Shown piece by piece: positions 14,137-19,755 of a stretch of 19,755 bases of DNA. The position numbers and the translations under genes were made by a program. Within the stretch, counting starts at the first letter, position 1. The number at the start of each line of letters is the position of its first letter. The notes beneath the pieces were generated by a model that saw nothing but the letters and a program-made list of their open reading frames with translations, did no database searches and was not told where the DNA came from. Origin of the DNA: QYOJ01 sp043810345 (GTDB taxonomy: Bacteria > Bacteroidota > Bacteroidia > Bacteroidales > FEN-979); assembly GCA_043810345.1 (NCBI GenBank), contig JBDROF010000003.1, forward strand, positions 1-19,755, written 5' to 3'.

Positions 14137-14861
14137 TCATCATTCCCACCTATAACGAAAAAGAAAATATCGAACGGATCATCCGGACGATCTTCTCCCT
14201 GGAGAAGGAATTTAACCTCCTTGTCGTGGAAGACAATTCTCCTGACGGAACCGCACAGATCGTAAAATCACTGATGCAGGAGTACCCTGGCCGGCTTTTC
14301 ATCAAAGAGCGGAAGGGCAAGCTGGGTCTTGGGACAGCGTATATTCATGGATTCAAATGGGGGCTTAAACAGGGTTACGATTTTATCTTTGAAATGGACG
14401 CCGACTTCTCCCATAACCCCGACGACTTGCTGCGACTTTATGATACGGCCAGGAACCACGGAGGTGATCTGGTGATTGGATCCCGCTATATTACCGGGGT
14501 CAACGTGGTGAACTGGCCCATCGGACGTGTGCTCATGTCCTATTACGCTTCCAGCTATGTACGACTGATCACCAGGATGAAAATACGCGATACCACCGCC
14601 GGCTTCAAATGTTACCGGAGTGAGGTACTCAAAGCGATCGATCTCGACAAGATCCGGTTCATGGGATACGCCTTCCAGATCGAGATGAAATTTACCTCCT
14701 GGAAGCTTGGATTCAACCTCATCGAGATCCCGATCATCTTTACCGACCGTACCTTGGGCGAATCGAAGATGAGTAAGGGGATCTTCAAAGAGGCGGTCAT
14801 GGGGGTGATCAAACTCAAGTGGAACAGCCTTTTCCACAAATACAAACGCATGACCGCCTAG
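14121..14861 (+). CDS. Polyprenol-phosphate mannosyltransferase (GT2 family, DPM1-like)
   Basis: A 246-residue glycosyltransferase that probably moves mannose (or another hexose) from GDP-sugar to polyprenyl phosphate at the inner membrane. It has the GT2 start IPTYNE (8-13), the DNSPDGT loop (38-44), the metal-binding DAD in EMDADFSHNP (93-95), the conserved DTTAGFKCYR (157-166) and the acceptor-side RTLGESKMS (210-218). It ends after the catalytic domain without the C-terminal membrane helices of longer relatives, as in eukaryotic DPM1. Start is GTG at 14121 (VSDSLIIIPTYNE); no better ATG precedes the GT2 core. One base separates its stop from the dihydroorotase ATG, so the two are surely co-transcribed. 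Donor and lipid specificity are inferred. Confidence 0.9.
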   Translation: MSDSLIIIPTYNEKENIERIIRTIFSLEKEFNLLVVEDNSPDGTAQIVKSLMQEYPGRLFIKERKGKLGLGTAYIHGFKWGLKQGYDFIFEMDADFSHNPDDLLRLYDTARNHGGDLVIGSRYITGVNVVNWPIGRVLMSYYASSYVRLITRMKIRDTTAGFKCYRSEVLKAIDLDKIRFMGYAFQIEMKFTSWKLGFNLIEIPIIFTDRTLGESKMSKGIFKEAVMGVIKLKWNSLFHKYKRMTA

Positions 14862-14862
14862 C

Positions 14863-16221
14863 ATGAAGGGAACCCTGATTCAGAACGCCGGCATAGTCAA
14901 TGAAGGCAATATCTTCCTGGGTGATGTATTGGTAAGGGGGGAGCGGATTGTCAGGATCACCTCTCCCCCAACCCCCTTTCCTGAAGGAGAGGGGGCGAAG
15001 GGGGTGAGGTTTATTAATGCCACCGGCAAATACCTCCTCCCCGGCGTCATCGACGACCAGGTGCATTTCCGTGATCCGGGGCTGACGGCCAAAGGGGATC
15101 TTTATACTGAAAGCCGGGCTGCCGTTGCAGGCGGGGTGACCTCCTTCATGGATATGCCAAACACCAACCCGAAAACCACTACCCTGAACTTGCTGGAGGA
15201 GAAAGTTGAGCTTGCTGCCGGAAAATCGCTGGCCAACTACACCTTTTTTCTGGGAGCTACCAACGACAACCTGGATGAAATCCGGGAAGCTGATCCCCGG
15301 AAGGTCTGTGGCGTGAAGGTCTTCATGGGCGCATCCACGGGAAATATGCTGGTGAACCGCCAGGCAGCACTCGAAGGGATCTTCTCCCAAAGCCCGTTGC
15401 TGATTGCGATCCACTCGGAGGATGAAGAGATCATCCAGGCTAACACCCGCTCTTTCCGGGAGCGCTATGGAGAGGAGGTGCCGATGGAGGCACATCCCCT
15501 GATCCGGTCGGCCGAAGCCTGTTACCGCTCATCGGAACGGGCTGTCAGACTGGCCCGCAGGTACGGTTCCCGGCTGCATATCCTCCATCTTTCGACCGCT
15601 ATGGAGGTGCCATTGCTTGACAGGGGTATGCCGTTGTCGGACAAGAAAGTGACCGGTGAGGTGTGTGTGCATCACCTCTGGTTCAACGAAGGGGACTATC
15701 CGCAGTTAGGCGCAAAGATCAAATGGAATCCGGCCATCAAATCAAAAGAGGATCAACAGGCCTTGCTGGCTGGCTTGCTCAATGGGACGATCGATCTGAT
15801 TGCCACCGACCATGCACCTCACCTCCTGGAAGAGAAGGCCAACGCCTATTTCTCCTGCCCGTCGGGAGGTCCGCTGATCCAGCACAGCCTGGTGGTCATG
15901 CTTGAGCTGCACCTGCAGGGGAAGATTCCCCTTGAGATGGTCGTACAGAAGATGGCCCATAACCCGGCCGATCTTTATCATATTGAGCAGAGAGGCTACA
16001 TCCGGGAGGGATATTTTGCCGATCTCGTACTGGTGGATCTGCATGCCCCATGGCAGGTGGCACCGGAAAACATACTCTACAAGTGTGGCTGGTCCCCTTT
16101 TGAAGGAACCACCTTTCAATCGACGGTGGAATCCACATGGGTGAATGGTCATCTCGCCTATCACCAGGGAAACTTCGATGAAGCACACAAAGGACAACGA
16201 CTTTTTTTCCATTATGAATAA
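14863..16221 (+). CDS. pyrC: Dihydroorotase
   Basis: A 452-residue amidohydrolase closing carbamoyl-aspartate to dihydroorotate in pyrimidine synthesis. The small beta-sandwich is built from both ends (1-60 and about 385-445) around a TIM barrel. Visible active-site positions are Lys152 in GVKVFMG (metal-bridging carboxylated lysine position), His184, His242 in HLST, and Asp316 in TDHAPH. The first metal motif reads DDQVHFRDPG (64-73): a Gln stands where many dihydroorotases have the first His of HxH. I recall the same Gln in Bacteroides homologues, so it is probably a clade trait. Residues 33-49 (TSPPTPFPEGEGAKGVR) are encoded by a GC-rich palindromic element, in a loop between beta-sandwich strands, and keep the frame open. 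The stop overlaps the next gene's ATG. Confidence 0.93.
   Translation: MKGTLIQNAGIVNEGNIFLGDVLVRGERIVRITSPPTPFPEGEGAKGVRFINATGKYLLPGVIDDQVHFRDPGLTAKGDLYTESRAAVAGGVTSFMDMPNTNPKTTTLNLLEEKVELAAGKSLANYTFFLGATNDNLDEIREADPRKVCGVKVFMGASTGNMLVNRQAALEGIFSQSPLLIAIHSEDEEIIQANTRSFRERYGEEVPMEAHPLIRSAEACYRSSERAVRLARRYGSRLHILHLSTAMEVPLLDRGMPLSDKKVTGEVCVHHLWFNEGDYPQLGAKIKWNPAIKSKEDQQALLAGLLNGTIDLIATDHAPHLLEEKANAYFSCPSGGPLIQHSLVVMLELHLQGKIPLEMVVQKMAHNPADLYHIEQRGYIREGYFADLVLVDLHAPWQVAPENILYKCGWSPFEGTTFQSTVESTWVNGHLAYHQGNFDEAHKGQRLFFHYE
14957..15010 (+). repeat. GC-rich palindromic element, copy 2, inside the dihydroorotase frame
   Basis: The element runs from TCACCTC to GTGAGGT. The ends ACCTC (14959-14963) and GAGGT (15006-15010) pair, C5/G5 runs pair inside them, and the centre CCTGAAGG is a short hairpin. 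Its first 38 bases match copy 1 (2706-2772, minus strand) with a few substitutions and one 1-base difference. It is read here in a frame without stops, whereas copy 1 is read in a frame that hits TGA at the centre. The encoded Pro/Gly/Glu-rich loop is compositionally unlike the rest of the enzyme. Confidence 0.85.
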
Positions 16222-16681
16222 CATGTATTTCTTCGTGAGAAATTCTTTAGAAATCGTTTTCAGATCGGTGTTGCCGGTTATGTTCCTCCTGTTACTAACC
16301 TCCTGTTCTCCCAAACAGAAAGTGGTGGAAGAGAGGTATCCCGACGGCTCTCCCAGGCATGAATGCCTGTACAAAGGAACCGGAGAACAACGGGTACTGC
16401 TGAAGGAGACCTTTTACTATTCCAATGGGCAGGTGGAGATGACCGGCGCTTACAAAGACGGGGAACGCGATGGATACTGGATCTACTACTACGAAAACGG
16501 GAATGTGTGGAGTGAAGGATTTTATAACAAAGGGAAAAATGACGGAAAGCGGCTCACCTATTTTGAGAATGGCCGTCTCCGTTATGAAGCCTATTACAAG
16601 GATAACGAACGGACTGGCGTATGGAAGTTTTGGGATCAGGCAGGGAACCTGATCAAAGAGGTGAATTATTCGGGTCAATAG
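16214..16681 (+). CDS. MORN-repeat (YwqK-like) lipoprotein
   Basis: A 155-residue exported lipoprotein of unknown function. The N-terminus is moderately basic with a hydrophobic core and a lipobox LLTSC (Cys31). The mature part is a row of MORN-like units of the form YY-x-NG-x-x-x-x-x-G-x-YK-x-G-x-x-x-G-x-W: around residues 40-60, 67-90, 90-113, 113-135 and 136-152. These are beta-hairpin repeats; similar proteins are sometimes labelled YwqK-type antitoxins, but no toxin gene is nearby and I do not infer that role. ATG at 16214 overlaps the dihydroorotase stop (ATGAATAA), which suggests translational coupling. An in-frame ATG at 16145 would extend it into dihydroorotase and spoil the signal peptide. 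A third choice is ATG 16223. Confidence 0.8.
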   Translation: MNNMYFFVRNSLEIVFRSVLPVMFLLLLTSCSPKQKVVEERYPDGSPRHECLYKGTGEQRVLLKETFYYSNGQVEMTGAYKDGERDGYWIYYYENGNVWSEGFYNKGKNDGKRLTYFENGRLRYEAYYKDNERTGVWKFWDQAGNLIKEVNYSGQ

Positions 16682-17685
16682 TCCAATATGACAAAAACGG
16701 GCAGGTGGTCACTGAAGCCTCCCTGGTAATCCCGTTTGTAGGTCCTGAAAGGAATCCCTTCATTCCCTCCGGAGCGGTCGAGCATCCACTCTTGGCGGAA
16801 GATATACCCGTATGGATAACGAATCACCGGCCTGTTCTTCCGTTTGCTGCTCAGCAGGTTCCCTGAAACAATGATCTGATCAAAGAGGTCCCAGTCGCGG
16901 TACCATAAGGTCCCCTTACCCTCTTCCCATGCCGAGTAAAAGAGATTGTACAGTTCCTGTTCAGCCGTTTTTCTTACCACCGGAAGGGCTTCCAGCGTCA
17001 GCGCGATACTCTCGTCTGCGGGCTCGTCGTTCAGGTCGCCCATGATCAGGATCCGCGGGCCATTGGGGGTACCCAGCAGGGAGTCGACCACCTCCCGGAG
17101 CAGGGTGGCATTTTCTATCCGCTTTGGGAGGGTCTTCTCACTCCCTCCTGACCTGGATTTCCAGTGGTTCACAAAAATATGGAGGGTGTCTCCGGCCGGG
17201 CCAAGGAGTTTGGTGTAAAGGATGAAACGGGTTCTGAACGCTTGTGATGCCGGTATTGCCCGGTGACTGATGTAGGTGAACCGGTCGATGCGATAGATCA
17301 TGGCTACATCAATCCCCCTTGGGTCATTTCCCTCCTCCAGGATGATCTGGTAGGGAGCCTGCTGAAGCGGGGTCAACCGGATCAGATCTTCCAGCACCTC
17401 GCGGTTTTCCACCTCAGCAAAGCCGATGACAGCAGGTAATTCCAGGCTGTCGATAGCCACAAGAACCTTCCCCAGGTTGGTTACTTTGCATTGGTAGCGC
17501 TCACTGTTCCACTCTTTTTCCGACCGGGGAAGGAACTCATTATCATTCTTGTGCTTGTCGTCGATGGTGTCGAAGAGATTCTCGACGTTGTAGAAAACCA
17601 CCTTCAGCTGATGTTTTCCTTTCTGGCCAAAACTAAAAGAGACAACACCCACTAGAAAAATGATGGAAACAAAAACCCTTGACAT
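16675..17685 (-). CDS. Secreted endonuclease/exonuclease/phosphatase family protein
   Basis: A 336-residue hydrolase of the DNase I-like fold, exported: residues 1-20 are a signal peptide, with likely cleavage before Gln21. Motifs in order are FYNVENLFD (31-39, Asn33), GFAEVEN (89-94, metal-binding Glu91), DPRGIDVAMIYR (121-132), NHWKSR (173-178, catalytic His174), MGDLNDEP (215-222, Asp217 and Asn219), DLFDQI (266-271) and the final SDHLPV (325-330, Asp326-His327). All key positions are present, so it is probably active on phosphodiesters or phosphomonoesters; nucleic acid is likely but not certain. Its stop (16675-16677) lies inside the last codons of the converging lipoprotein gene, a 7-base overlap. 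The upstream coiled-coil lipoprotein gene is on the same strand 55 bases away. Confidence 0.88.
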   Translation of the reverse strand: MSRVFVSIIFLVGVVSFSFGQKGKHQLKVVFYNVENLFDTIDDKHKNDNEFLPRSEKEWNSERYQCKVTNLGKVLVAIDSLELPAVIGFAEVENREVLEDLIRLTPLQQAPYQIILEEGNDPRGIDVAMIYRIDRFTYISHRAIPASQAFRTRFILYTKLLGPAGDTLHIFVNHWKSRSGGSEKTLPKRIENATLLREVVDSLLGTPNGPRILIMGDLNDEPADESIALTLEALPVVRKTAEQELYNLFYSAWEEGKGTLWYRDWDLFDQIIVSGNLLSSKRKNRPVIRYPYGYIFRQEWMLDRSGGNEGIPFRTYKRDYQGGFSDHLPVFVILDY

Positions 17686-17701
17686 ATAATCCGGTTATCC
17701 T

Positions 17702-17735
17702 GTACCAGGGATCCGGGATCCGGGATCCGCGATCA
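17702..17735 (-). repeat. Heptamer array 3 (GGATCCC units)
   Basis: Read on the minus strand: TGATCGC, then GGATCCC three times, then TGGTACA, in an exact 7-bp period (core 17708-17728 on the plus strand as GGGATCC three times). It fills most of the 55-base gap between the coiled-coil lipoprotein gene and the phosphatase gene. The units fit the same NN[A/G]TC[C/G/T]C pattern as arrays 1 and 2. Confidence 0.75.
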
Positions 17736-17740
17736 AACCT

Positions 17741-18607
17741 CTAGTCCGTCACAATCACCAGATACTTGGTCACACTCCAGAACGCTTTCGGATCGGTGAT
17801 CTGTAGCGCCTGCACCAGCTTCTTGTCACCGGTAAGCTTATAGGAGGTAGAGGGATGTTTGGATAACACTTCGGCTTTTTTGCTCAGAATTGGGATTTCG
17901 GAGGTTTTCCGGATGTCAATGCGGGTAAAGCCCTCCTTGCTGAAATCATCAAGCAGCACCTTGCCTTTCAGGAAATCACCCTTAATCACTTCTTTGTCCT
18001 TCAGATCTTTGGCTGTACCAATGATATAGTAGGCGGTATTGATGGAGGTAGTCTGTTGTTCAATGGTCAAGGATTGATCGGTTATCTGATCTGACTGCAC
18101 TTTAACGGTTTGAGAGAGGTCATCGATCTTCAGGTTAGCGGCTTCAATGGTGATGTTCATCCGGGCCAGTTTTTCGCGGAGCTCTTCGATCTCGGCATTC
18201 TTCAGTGTGATCTCTTTATTCACGCGGTCGACCAGTTTCTGGAGTTCTGCTACCTGAAAGTTGGAATTTTTAATTTTCCTCTGCAGGGCATTGAGGGTCT
18301 CCCTGTTTTTCAGCATCAGTGAATAGATCATCTGGATATCGCTTTTGATCTGTTCCCTGGCCGAGGCTTTCAGTTCACCTCCCCGATCGGTACTGAGGGA
18401 GATGATGTTCTCTTTCATTTTAATGGTATCCAGCGTACTCTGAATATCGTTGATGGAGAAGATGAAGTCGTTGATGGCTTCATCTTTCTGCAAAGCCTGT
18501 GTCATCAGGCTGTCGTTCCGCGATTGTAACTCTTCTGCCTGTTTTTTTGCCTGGCGTCCGCAGGCAAAGAAAACCGGGATCAGCAGGAGAAGCAAATACT
18601 TTTTCAT
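17741..18607 (-). CDS. Coiled-coil lipoprotein (possible collagen-binding/Cbp1-like family)
   Basis: A 288-residue exported lipoprotein. The signal peptide is short with a lipobox VFFAC (Cys16). Residues about 20-195 are rich in E, K, Q, N, I and L with heptad-like spacing and no proline, which predicts a long coiled coil with a break near 70-80. The C-terminal about 90 residues (from INTAYYIIGTAKDLKDK) form a compact domain with predicted strands that may fold back on the envelope. The layout resembles the group labelled Cbp1-family collagen-binding adhesins in Bacteroidota, but I identify it only by shape. It could as well be a structural spacer or periplasmic scaffold. A -7 box stands 26 bases before its ATG, and the phosphatase gene follows on the same strand. 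Confidence 0.8.
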   Translation of the reverse strand: MKKYLLLLLIPVFFACGRQAKKQAEELQSRNDSLMTQALQKDEAINDFIFSINDIQSTLDTIKMKENIISLSTDRGGELKASAREQIKSDIQMIYSLMLKNRETLNALQRKIKNSNFQVAELQKLVDRVNKEITLKNAEIEELREKLARMNITIEAANLKIDDLSQTVKVQSDQITDQSLTIEQQTTSINTAYYIIGTAKDLKDKEVIKGDFLKGKVLLDDFSKEGFTRIDIRKTSEIPILSKKAEVLSKHPSTSYKLTGDKKLVQALQITDPKAFWSVTKYLVIVTD

Positions 18608-18632
18608 GATAAGGTTGTTTTAATTATGGCCA

Positions 18633-18640
18633 CAAAGGTA
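18633..18640 (-). promoter_or_regulatory. -7 promoter box for the coiled-coil lipoprotein gene
   Basis: On the minus strand the bases are TACCTTTG, an exact TAnnTTTG match. The start of transcription would fall near 18626 and the leader would be about 18 bases. It lies within the short divergent gap shared with the SBBP gene and argues for the later start chosen for that gene. Confidence 0.6.
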
Positions 18641-18661
18641 GAAAGAAAAACGGGAAAAGAA

Positions 18662-19755
18662 ATGGATATGTTGTTGATAAATTTGATCAAAGTCATCCCT
18701 GCCCTGATACCATTGCTATTATCTTTTAATGGACAACCGGAAATTCTGGCGCAAAATGTTCCCGATCGGCAGCTGCTCTTTATCGAAAACAAAGGTCAGA
18801 TCATTGACCAGTCAGGGAATCCGAATCCGGCTGTACGTTTTTTATTGAACATGAATGGATTCAATGTTCAACTGCGTAACAACGGGTTCAGCTATGATGT
18901 GTACCGTTTCGAGAGATCAAGTTTAGCAAGAGAGCAGAGAGATCCTAAGGAGTCTGTGAGCCATACCCGTCTCTTGCCAGATACGAATCATTCGCTGATA
19001 AGCTATCATCGCATTGATATCAACTTCGAAGGTGCCAATCCCGCCTGTGAAATCATCGCAGAAGATCCCTCTTCCGATTACCTGAATTACTACACTGCAG
19101 GAACTCCTGTTGAAGGCATCGGGAATGTTAAACATTTTGGTAAGGTCACATACCGAAACCTCTATCCGGGAATTGACCTGGAGTATCTTGCAGATGGAGC
19201 TCGTCCATTCAAGTATAACTTTATTGTCAAGCCAGGGGCAGACATGGAACAGATCAGGCTGAAGATCGATGGAGCATCAGAAATAATGGAGGAAGATGGC
19301 AATCTTGTATTGCTTAATTCAATCAATACGATTAAAGAGAAAATTCCTGTGAGCTTCGTGTTGCAGGAAGACTCACGAATGGATATTCAAGTTGTTTTCC
19401 AGAAGATTCATGATAACGTATATGGATTCTCCACACCCCGGAAAATCCCACCAGACGCCACATTGATCATTGATCCCATCCCTGATCTTGTTTGGGGGAC
19501 CTATTATGGAGGGTCATCAAGTGATGTCCTATATGGTTGTTCTGGGGATGTTGATGGGAACCTATATGGTACCGGTATGACCAAATCGGTCAACAATATC
19601 GCTTCCGGGGGATCATTTCAATCAGTCCTGGCCGGAGCCTCCGATGCCATAGTTGTAAAATTCAATGCTGCCGGAGTAAGACAATGGGGAACATACTACG
19701 GTGGAAGCAGTTACGATGAGGCATTCAAGCTATCCATAAACGGTGAAGGAGATGT
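18662..19755 (+). CDS. Secreted SBBP-repeat / DUF7948-like surface protein (partial, 3' end outside window)
   Basis: 364 codons are visible and the frame is open to the edge. A signal peptide (about 1-30, ending ILA before Gln31) is followed by a DUF7948-like region (about 36-270): FIENKGQ at 40-46, then NYYTAGTP (142-149), VTYRNLYPGIDLEY (162-175), and KYNFIVKPGAD (184-194). After it start SBBP beta-propeller-like repeats: WGTYYGGSSSD from 278 and WGTYYGGSSYD from 342, 64 residues apart, with GDVDGNLYGTGMT and DAIVVKFNAAG between. Such proteins in Bacteroidota are usually long and end in a T9SS sorting domain, which would lie beyond the window. An earlier in-frame ATG at 18626 is possible, but it would add 12 charged residues before the signal peptide and overlap the opposing promoter box; 18662 or 18668 is preferred. 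Confidence 0.85.
   Translation, partial: MDMLLINLIKVIPALIPLLLSFNGQPEILAQNVPDRQLLFIENKGQIIDQSGNPNPAVRFLLNMNGFNVQLRNNGFSYDVYRFERSSLAREQRDPKESVSHTRLLPDTNHSLISYHRIDINFEGANPACEIIAEDPSSDYLNYYTAGTPVEGIGNVKHFGKVTYRNLYPGIDLEYLADGARPFKYNFIVKPGADMEQIRLKIDGASEIMEEDGNLVLLNSINTIKEKIPVSFVLQEDSRMDIQVVFQKIHDNVYGFSTPRKIPPDATLIIDPIPDLVWGTYYGGSSSDVLYGCSGDVDGNLYGTGMTKSVNNIASGGSFQSVLAGASDAIVVKFNAAGVRQWGTYYGGSSYDEAFKLSINGEGD

Noticed and set aside
14957..15010. Sequencing or assembly artefact in pyrC
   Set aside because: The reading frame is intact on both sides, the element has a recognisable second copy, and the loop position is tolerant; artefact is less likely than insertion.
16145..16681. Toxin-antitoxin module based on the YwqK-like repeats
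   Set aside because: The protein is an exported lipoprotein and no toxin candidate adjoins it; the antitoxin label for this family is not supported here.

Overview
The window looks like a chromosomal, housekeeping-rich segment from a member of the Bacteroidota, most likely a Bacteroidales-type organism. The evidence is a type IX secretion (T9SS) C-terminal sorting tail at the left edge, several short lipoproteins with Bacteroidota-style lipoboxes, -7 promoter boxes matching TAnnTTTG in front of five genes, weak or absent Shine-Dalgarno sequences, and gene families typical of that phylum. I see no rRNA, tRNA, CRISPR array, transposase or phage gene.

Layout. 1-95: tail of a T9SS-secreted protein, closed by a strong hairpin terminator (142-179). 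250-768: small lipocalin-like lipoprotein. 814-5160 (minus): RND/MMPL-type exporter, glucose-1-phosphate thymidylyltransferase (rfbA) and a trans-polyprenyl diphosphate synthase, probably one transcription unit concerned with isoprenoids, cell envelope and export. 5329-7619 (plus): D-2-hydroxyacid dehydrogenase, then a phosphofructokinase with the residues of the pyrophosphate-dependent class. 7700-9022 (minus): aspartokinase. 9189-12506 (plus): Mfd, divergent from aspartokinase. 12726-14045: CNNM/CBS membrane protein. 14121-16681: tight plus-strand operon of polyprenol-phosphate mannosyltransferase, dihydroorotase and a MORN-repeat lipoprotein. 16675-18607 (minus): secreted endonuclease/exonuclease/phosphatase protein and a coiled-coil lipoprotein. 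18662 to the right edge: a large secreted protein with a DUF7948-like region and SBBP repeats, cut off by the window.

The genes are mostly ordinary. The notable content lies between and inside them. First, a GC-rich palindromic element occurs twice: once inside the dihydroorotase reading frame, where it is translated as a Pro/Gly-rich loop, and once at the 3' end of the RND exporter gene, where it supplies the last residues and the stop codon. This resembles the protein-invading palindromic elements known from Rickettsia. Second, three intergenic sites carry tandem arrays with an exact 7-bp period. Their units differ but fit one pattern, NN[A/G]TC[C/T]C. The largest (16 units) fills the predicted 5' UTR of the aspartokinase gene and runs up to its start codon, and another array of the same orientation lies past the 3' end of that gene. 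Other short-period strings (8-bp period at 6300-6331, CCTTTGCG-type repeats near 5263 and 12514-12620, and a dispersed-repeat-like 30-mer at 7661) fill most remaining gaps. Together they suggest active generation or dispersal of short repeats at gene boundaries in this genome.
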